Part shown: positions 6,093 through 9,381 of the stretch, piece by piece | How positions within the stretch are numbered: position 1 is the first letter of the stretch | Layout: every line of letters begins with the position of its first letter | DNA from: Beijerinckiaceae bacterium | GTDB taxonomy: Bacteria; Pseudomonadota; Alphaproteobacteria; Rhizobiales; Beijerinckiaceae | Assembly (NCBI GenBank): GCA_947456315.1 | Contig: CANGRU010000038.1 | Location: 1 to 9,381, forward strand | Reading direction: 5' to 3' | DNA length: 9,381 nucleotides | Notes under the pieces: model-generated | Database searches by the model: none | What the model was told of the DNA's origin: nothing | What the model saw: only the letters and a program-made list of their open reading frames with translations | Position numbers and translations under genes: made by a program

Positions 6093-7118
6093 ATGGACCT
6101 CTCCAAGATTTTCCGCGCCGCTGTTGTGGCAACCGCTGCTGCAACCGCCTCGCTCTCCGCCCAAGCTGCCGAAATCACCGGCGCTGGCGCGACCTTCCCC
6201 TATCCGATCTATTCCAAATGGGCTGACAGCTATAAGGCCGAAACCGGCAATGCGCTGAACTACGCTTCCGTGGGTTCGGGCGCGGGCATCAAGCAGATCT
6301 TGGCCAAGACGGTCACATTCGGTGCAACCGATGCGCCGCTCACCGCTGAGCAGCTCGCCAAGGATGGCCTCGCGCAATTCCCGATGGTCATGGGCGCCAT
6401 CGTCGCGGTTGTGAATCTCGAGGGCGTGAAGCCCGGCGAGCTGGTGCTCGATGGCAAGACGCTCGGCGACATTTATCTGGGCAGCGTCAAGCGCTGGGAT
6501 GATGCAGCCATTGCCAAGCTGAACCCCTCTCTCAAGCTTCCCGCGAGCGCCATTTCGGTGGTGCGTCGCTCGGACGGCTCAGGCACATCTTTCAACTTCA
6601 CCGATTACCTCGCCAAGGTGAATGCGGATTGGAAGTCGAAGGTCGGTGTTGGTCAGGCTGTCGAATGGCCGGTGGGCGTTGGCGCCAAGGGCAATGAAGG
6701 CATTGCCGGCAATGTCGCGCAGACCAAGGGTTCGATCGGTTATGTCGAATATGCCTATGCCAAGCAGAACAACCTGACCTATGCCTCCATGGTCAATGCC
6801 GCTGGCAAGACCGTGAAGCCGACCATGGCTGCCTTCCAGGCTGCTGCATCGAACGCTTCTTGGAAGGCGGAAGATGGTTTCTACCAGATCCTGACCAACC
6901 AGCCGGGCGAAGCCTCATGGCCGATGACCGCTGCGACCTTCATCCTCGTCTACAAGGACGCGTCTGATAAGGCCGCTGTCGCTGAAGCACTCAAGTTCTT
7001 CAGCTGGGCTTATGAAAAGGGTGGCAAGTCGGCTGAAGAGCTCGACTACATCCCGATGCCTGCGAATGTTGTCTCGCTCGTCAAGGCGATGTGGGCCAAG
7101 GACATCAAGACCAAGTAA
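6093..7118 (+). CDS. pstS: Phosphate ABC transporter, periplasmic phosphate-binding protein
   Basis: A 341-aa exported phosphate-binding protein that delivers phosphate to the PstCA channel. The ATG at 6093 gives a typical signal peptide (MDLSKIFR, an Ala-rich core, SLSAQAA with cleavage near residues 25-26) and has AAAGGG 6 nt upstream; an in-frame ATG at 6066 would add nine residues in front, and the frame is open further back, but that part is the promoter. Phosphate contacts are recognisable: [14 protein letters not shown] (30-43), [10 protein letters not shown] (60-69), FGATDAP (76-82, with Asp80 equivalent to the key Asp56 of the E. coli protein) and [16 protein letters not shown] (158-173), which holds the Arg and Ser-Gly-Thr ligands. 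Length is normal for the family. It is first in pstSCAB, under the Pho box, and is separated from pstC by a terminator, which would let it be made in excess. Confidence 0.96.
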   Translation: MDLSKIFRAAVVATAAATASLSAQAAEITGAGATFPYPIYSKWADSYKAETGNALNYASVGSGAGIKQILAKTVTFGATDAPLTAEQLAKDGLAQFPMVMGAIVAVVNLEGVKPGELVLDGKTLGDIYLGSVKRWDDAAIAKLNPSLKLPASAISVVRRSDGSGTSFNFTDYLAKVNADWKSKVGVGQAVEWPVGVGAKGNEGIAGNVAQTKGSIGYVEYAYAKQNNLTYASMVNAAGKTVKPTMAAFQAAASNASWKAEDGFYQILTNQPGEASWPMTAATFILVYKDASDKAAVAEALKFFSWAYEKGGKSAEELDYIPMPANVVSLVKAMWAKDIKTK

Positions 7119-7131
7119 GGTCTGTTCCAAG

Positions 7132-7163
7132 GGGAGGGGTGTGAAGCCCCTCCCGCTTTTTTT
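7132..7163 (+). terminator. Intrinsic terminator/attenuator between pstS and pstC
   Basis: An 8-bp perfect GC stem (GGGAGGGG 7132-7139 pairing with CCCCTCCC 7147-7154), a 7-nt loop, then GC and seven T residues (7157-7163). It starts 13 nt after the pstS stop and lies 30 nt before the pstC start. With no promoter evident between the genes, it most likely allows partial read-through, lowering transporter expression relative to binding protein. It could also protect the 3' end of a short pstS transcript. Confidence 0.85.
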
Positions 7164-7193
7164 CAGTGTTCGTATTTTCAAGAGGGGCAGACC

Positions 7194-8192
7194 GTGACGG
7201 ATATGAGCGTGCCAGCCACGAGCGATCGCACCAAGCCGCTTGACCGTGCCCGTGCCCTTGCTGCCTTCAAGCTGGGTGACAGCACATTTTACTGGCTGAC
7301 GCGCGTGTCTGCGCTGATCGTATTGTGCCTTCTGGGTGGCATTATCATTTCGCTGATTGTCGGCGCATGGCCTGCCATCAAAACCTTCGGTCTCGAGTTT
7401 CTTGTGACTCGCCGCTGGGCGCCGCAGCTCTCGCCTTCCCCGGTTCTGGGCGCACTCGGCCCGCTCTACGGCACGGTCGTCACCTCGCTGATCGCCATGC
7501 TGATCGCCGTGCCTGTGGGTATCGGCATTGCGATCTTCCTCACCGAATTCTGCCCGCCGATGCTGCGCCGCCCCGTGGGTGTGGCGATTGAATTGCTCGC
7601 GGGCATTCCTTCGATCATTTACGGCATGTGGGGCTTTTTTGTTCTGGCCCCCTTCATGACCGAGCATTTCATGCCGGCGGTGATTGCGACTTTCGCGCAT
7701 GTGCCGGTGCTGAATGTGATCTTTGCCGGGCCGCCGTCTTATCTGTCCTTGTTCAATGCTTCGCTCGTGCTCGCGATCATGATCTTGCCGTTCATCACGG
7801 CGATCTCGCGCGATGTCTTCCAGACTGTGCCGCCGATGCTGAAGGAATCAGCCTATGGTCTTGGCTGCACGACTTGGGAAGTGGTGAAGAATGTCGTCAT
7901 TCCATTCACCCGCGCCGGTGTGATCGGCGGCATCATGCTGGCACTGGGTCGCGCTTTGGGCGAGACCATGGCGGTGACCTTCATCATCGGCAATTCGTTC
8001 CAGATCTCGGGTTCGATTTTCTCGCCAGGCACAACCATCTCCGCGGCGATTGCCTCGGAATTTGCGGAAGCGGATGGTGTGCATATGTCGGCGCTGATCT
8101 TGCTCGGCCTGTTGCTCTTCGTGCTCACCTTCTTTGTTCTGGCCGCCGCACGTTTGATGCTGGCGCGCCTCCAACGTCAGCAGGGGAAGTGA
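7194..8192 (+). CDS. pstC: Phosphate ABC transporter permease PstC
   Basis: A 332-aa inner-membrane permease that forms the phosphate channel together with PstA. The GTG at 7194 is chosen because GAGGGG (7182-7187) lies 6 nt upstream; the in-frame ATG at 7203 would be 15 nt away. Six hydrophobic segments are visible at about 36-59, 90-117, 131-153, 188-205, 241-265 and 299-324, after a hydrophilic cytoplasmic N-terminus. The ATPase-docking EAA loop is at about 217-246 ([19 protein letters not shown] followed by [11 protein letters not shown]), and [10 protein letters not shown] (252-261) is the PstC signature. Two segments of its sequence, [21 protein letters not shown] (73-93) and [15 protein letters not shown] (177-191), fit periplasmic loops. 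Its stop lies 1 nt before the pstA ATG. Expression is expected to depend on read-through of the terminator behind pstS. Confidence 0.95.
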   Translation: MTDMSVPATSDRTKPLDRARALAAFKLGDSTFYWLTRVSALIVLCLLGGIIISLIVGAWPAIKTFGLEFLVTRRWAPQLSPSPVLGALGPLYGTVVTSLIAMLIAVPVGIGIAIFLTEFCPPMLRRPVGVAIELLAGIPSIIYGMWGFFVLAPFMTEHFMPAVIATFAHVPVLNVIFAGPPSYLSLFNASLVLAIMILPFITAISRDVFQTVPPMLKESAYGLGCTTWEVVKNVVIPFTRAGVIGGIMLALGRALGETMAVTFIIGNSFQISGSIFSPGTTISAAIASEFAEADGVHMSALILLGLLLFVLTFFVLAAARLMLARLQRQQGK

Positions 8193-8193
8193 C

Positions 8194-9039
8194 ATGAACC
8201 CGCTCTATGTCGCACGCGCCCGCAAAGATAAAATCATTCGTTTGCTATGCATCTCGGCAGCGGCTTTCGGCTTGCTCTGGCTCGGCCTGATCTTGTTCAC
8301 GCTGATCTCGAAAGGCTTTGCTGGTCTGTCTCTGGCAGTCTTTACAGAGATGACACCGCCGCCCGGCTCCAAGTCGGGTGGTCTGGCCAATGCCATTATG
8401 GGCTCTATCATGATGACCCTGATTGGCGTGGGGGTCGGCACACCCATCGGCATGTTGGCGGGCACCTATCTGGCTGAATATGGTCGCCATGAGAAACTCA
8501 GTTTCTATGTGCGTTTCATCAACGACATTCTGCTCTCTGCGCCCTCCATCGTCATCGGCCTGTTCGTCTATGGCGCGGTTGTTGTGCCGATGGGCGGGTT
8601 CTCGGGCTTTGCGGGCTCGCTCGCTCTGGCTGTGATCGTTATTCCGGTTGTGGTGCGCACGACCGAAGACATGTTGTTGCTGGTGCCCAATCAATTGCGC
8701 GAAGCCGCAGCGGCCTTGGGGCTGCCGCGCTCGCTGGTCATTCGCCGCATCGCTTTTAAAGCGGCACGCACCGGCTTGATCACAGGCATTCTGCTCGCCA
8801 CCGCGCGTGTGGCAGGTGAAACAGCGCCATTGCTGTTCACGGCGCTTTCCAACCAGTTCTGGAACGTCAATCTGATGAAGACCATGGCGAACCTGCCTGT
8901 CACCATCAATAATTTCGTCCAGTCACCTTACGACTATTGGCGTCAGCTCGCATGGACGGGCGCGCTTCTCATCACTCTGGCAGTGCTCGCGCTGAATGTG
9001 ATCGCGCGCCTGCTCGGCACCGAAAGGAAGTCCAAGTGA
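8194..9039 (+). CDS. pstA: Phosphate ABC transporter permease PstA
   Basis: A 281-aa inner-membrane permease, partner of PstC. It starts at the ATG at 8194, 1 nt after the pstC stop, with AGGGGAAG about 5 nt upstream inside the pstC end, so translation is probably coupled. Six hydrophobic segments are seen at about 15-38, 65-92, 108-132, 138-158, 193-216 and 250-274. The EAA loop that docks PstB is at 170-199 ([20 protein letters not shown] onward to TGLITG), followed by the PstA signature [15 protein letters not shown] (204-218). The [19 protein letters not shown] segment (53-71) is typical of the family. Its last codon and stop overlap the probable pstB start within a 12-bp tandem repeat. 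Confidence 0.95.
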   Translation: MNPLYVARARKDKIIRLLCISAAAFGLLWLGLILFTLISKGFAGLSLAVFTEMTPPPGSKSGGLANAIMGSIMMTLIGVGVGTPIGMLAGTYLAEYGRHEKLSFYVRFINDILLSAPSIVIGLFVYGAVVVPMGGFSGFAGSLALAVIVIPVVVRTTEDMLLLVPNQLREAAAALGLPRSLVIRRIAFKAARTGLITGILLATARVAGETAPLLFTALSNQFWNVNLMKTMANLPVTINNFVQSPYDYWRQLAWTGALLITLAVLALNVIARLLGTERKSK

Positions 9040-9057
9040 CCGATCAAGTGACCGATC
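9034..9057. repeat. Exact 12-bp tandem duplication at the pstA/pstB junction
   Basis: AAGTGACCGATC occurs twice in a row (9034-9045 and 9046-9057). The first copy contains the last Lys codon and stop of pstA overlapping the pstB GTG; the second repeats the GTG in the same pstB frame, giving VTDQVTD at the N-terminus. The unit is four codons long, so the reading frame is kept. Confidence 0.9.
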
Positions 9058-9381
9058 TGCAAATCAAGACCGATATGTCTGGCAAGAGCGCGAGCGCAAC
9101 GGGCGTGCGTGCCAACAAGCTCGAAGCGCGCAATCTCGACTTTTATTATGGCGAGGCCAAAGCGCTCAAGAACATCAATCTGGCACTGGCCACCAATACG
9201 GTGACATCTTTCATCGGCCCTTCGGGCTGTGGCAAGTCGACACTCTTGCGTATTTTCAATCGCATGTATGACCTCTATCCGGGTCAGCGCGCGGAAGGTG
9301 AAGTTTTGCTGGATGGCCAGAACCTGCTGGACCCCAAGCTCGATCTCAACCTGCTGCGCGCACGGGTGGGCATGGTGTTCC
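9036..9381 (+). CDS. pstB: Phosphate ABC transporter ATPase PstB (5' part)
   Basis: The first 115 codons of the ATPase that powers phosphate uptake; the window ends inside the gene. The GTG at 9036 overlaps the pstA stop by 4 nt and has AAAGGAAG (9023-9030) 5 nt upstream. A second GTG at 9048 and an ATG at 9075 are in-frame alternatives; family alignments usually begin near [14 protein letters not shown] (26-39), so a short non-conserved N-terminal tail exists with any of these. The Walker A motif is GPSGCGKST (61-69), followed by [11 protein letters not shown] (70-80) and [11 protein letters not shown] (85-95), both PstB-typical; the sequence stops at VGMVF, one residue before the Q-loop glutamine. 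Walker B, the LSGGQ signature and any phoU gene lie beyond the window. Confidence 0.95.
   Translation, partial: MTDQVTDLQIKTDMSGKSASATGVRANKLEARNLDFYYGEAKALKNINLALATNTVTSFIGPSGCGKSTLLRIFNRMYDLYPGQRAEGEVLLDGQNLLDPKLDLNLLRARVGMVF

Noticed and set aside
6915..7700. 261-codon minus-strand open frame opposite pstS/pstC
   Set aside because: It spans the pstS terminator and pstC on the other strand; the His/Arg/Asp-rich translation is typical of an antisense shadow and carries no motif.

Overview
The window looks like chromosomal DNA of an alphaproteobacterium, most likely in the Hyphomicrobiales (Rhizobiales). The evidence is moderately high GC, an intergenic mosaic repeat of the type common in rhizobia and brucellae (CTCTCCCGC/GCGGGAGAG hairpin arms), and the family types of the proteins. 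The species cannot be named from the sequence alone. Every gene belongs to, or resembles, a known family. I found no phage, transposase, CRISPR array, tRNA or rRNA, and I do not see a clearly undescribed multi-gene system. The points worth a second look are regulatory sites, a nested repeat, and catalytic or ligand residues that differ from the family standard.

Left part (1-2804): the 3' end of an amidohydrolase resembling 2-pyrone-4,6-dicarboxylate hydrolases is followed by a 180-bp hairpin-rich mosaic repeat. Then comes a minus-strand periplasmic solute-binding protein of the TctC/Bug family, with no membrane partners in view. Divergent from it is a crotonase-family protein that lacks both standard hydratase glutamates. 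These genes suggest carboxylate or aromatic-acid catabolism, but no complete pathway is visible.

Middle part (2807-4892): a two-gene minus-strand operon of copper-handling type. A small exported Cys/His-rich protein (DUF2946-like) precedes a periplasmic fusion of a YcnI-like DUF1775 domain to a PCuAC copper chaperone domain. Divergent from it across a 215-bp intergenic region with a small palindrome is a 174-aa protein that is probably a dimeric alpha/beta-barrel (EthD-like) protein of unknown role.

Right part (4898-9381): a CysB-like LysR regulator on the minus strand is divergent from the high-affinity phosphate uptake operon pstS-pstC-pstA-pstB (pstB cut by the window end). The shared intergenic region holds a good 7-4-7 Pho box for pstS. 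Directly abutting it upstream is an ATAA-N7-TTAT dyad of LysR-box geometry. A strong intrinsic terminator separates pstS from pstC and probably sets the excess of binding protein over transporter. pstC, pstA and pstB are spaced for translational coupling, and an exact 12-bp tandem duplication sits on the pstA stop/pstB start.
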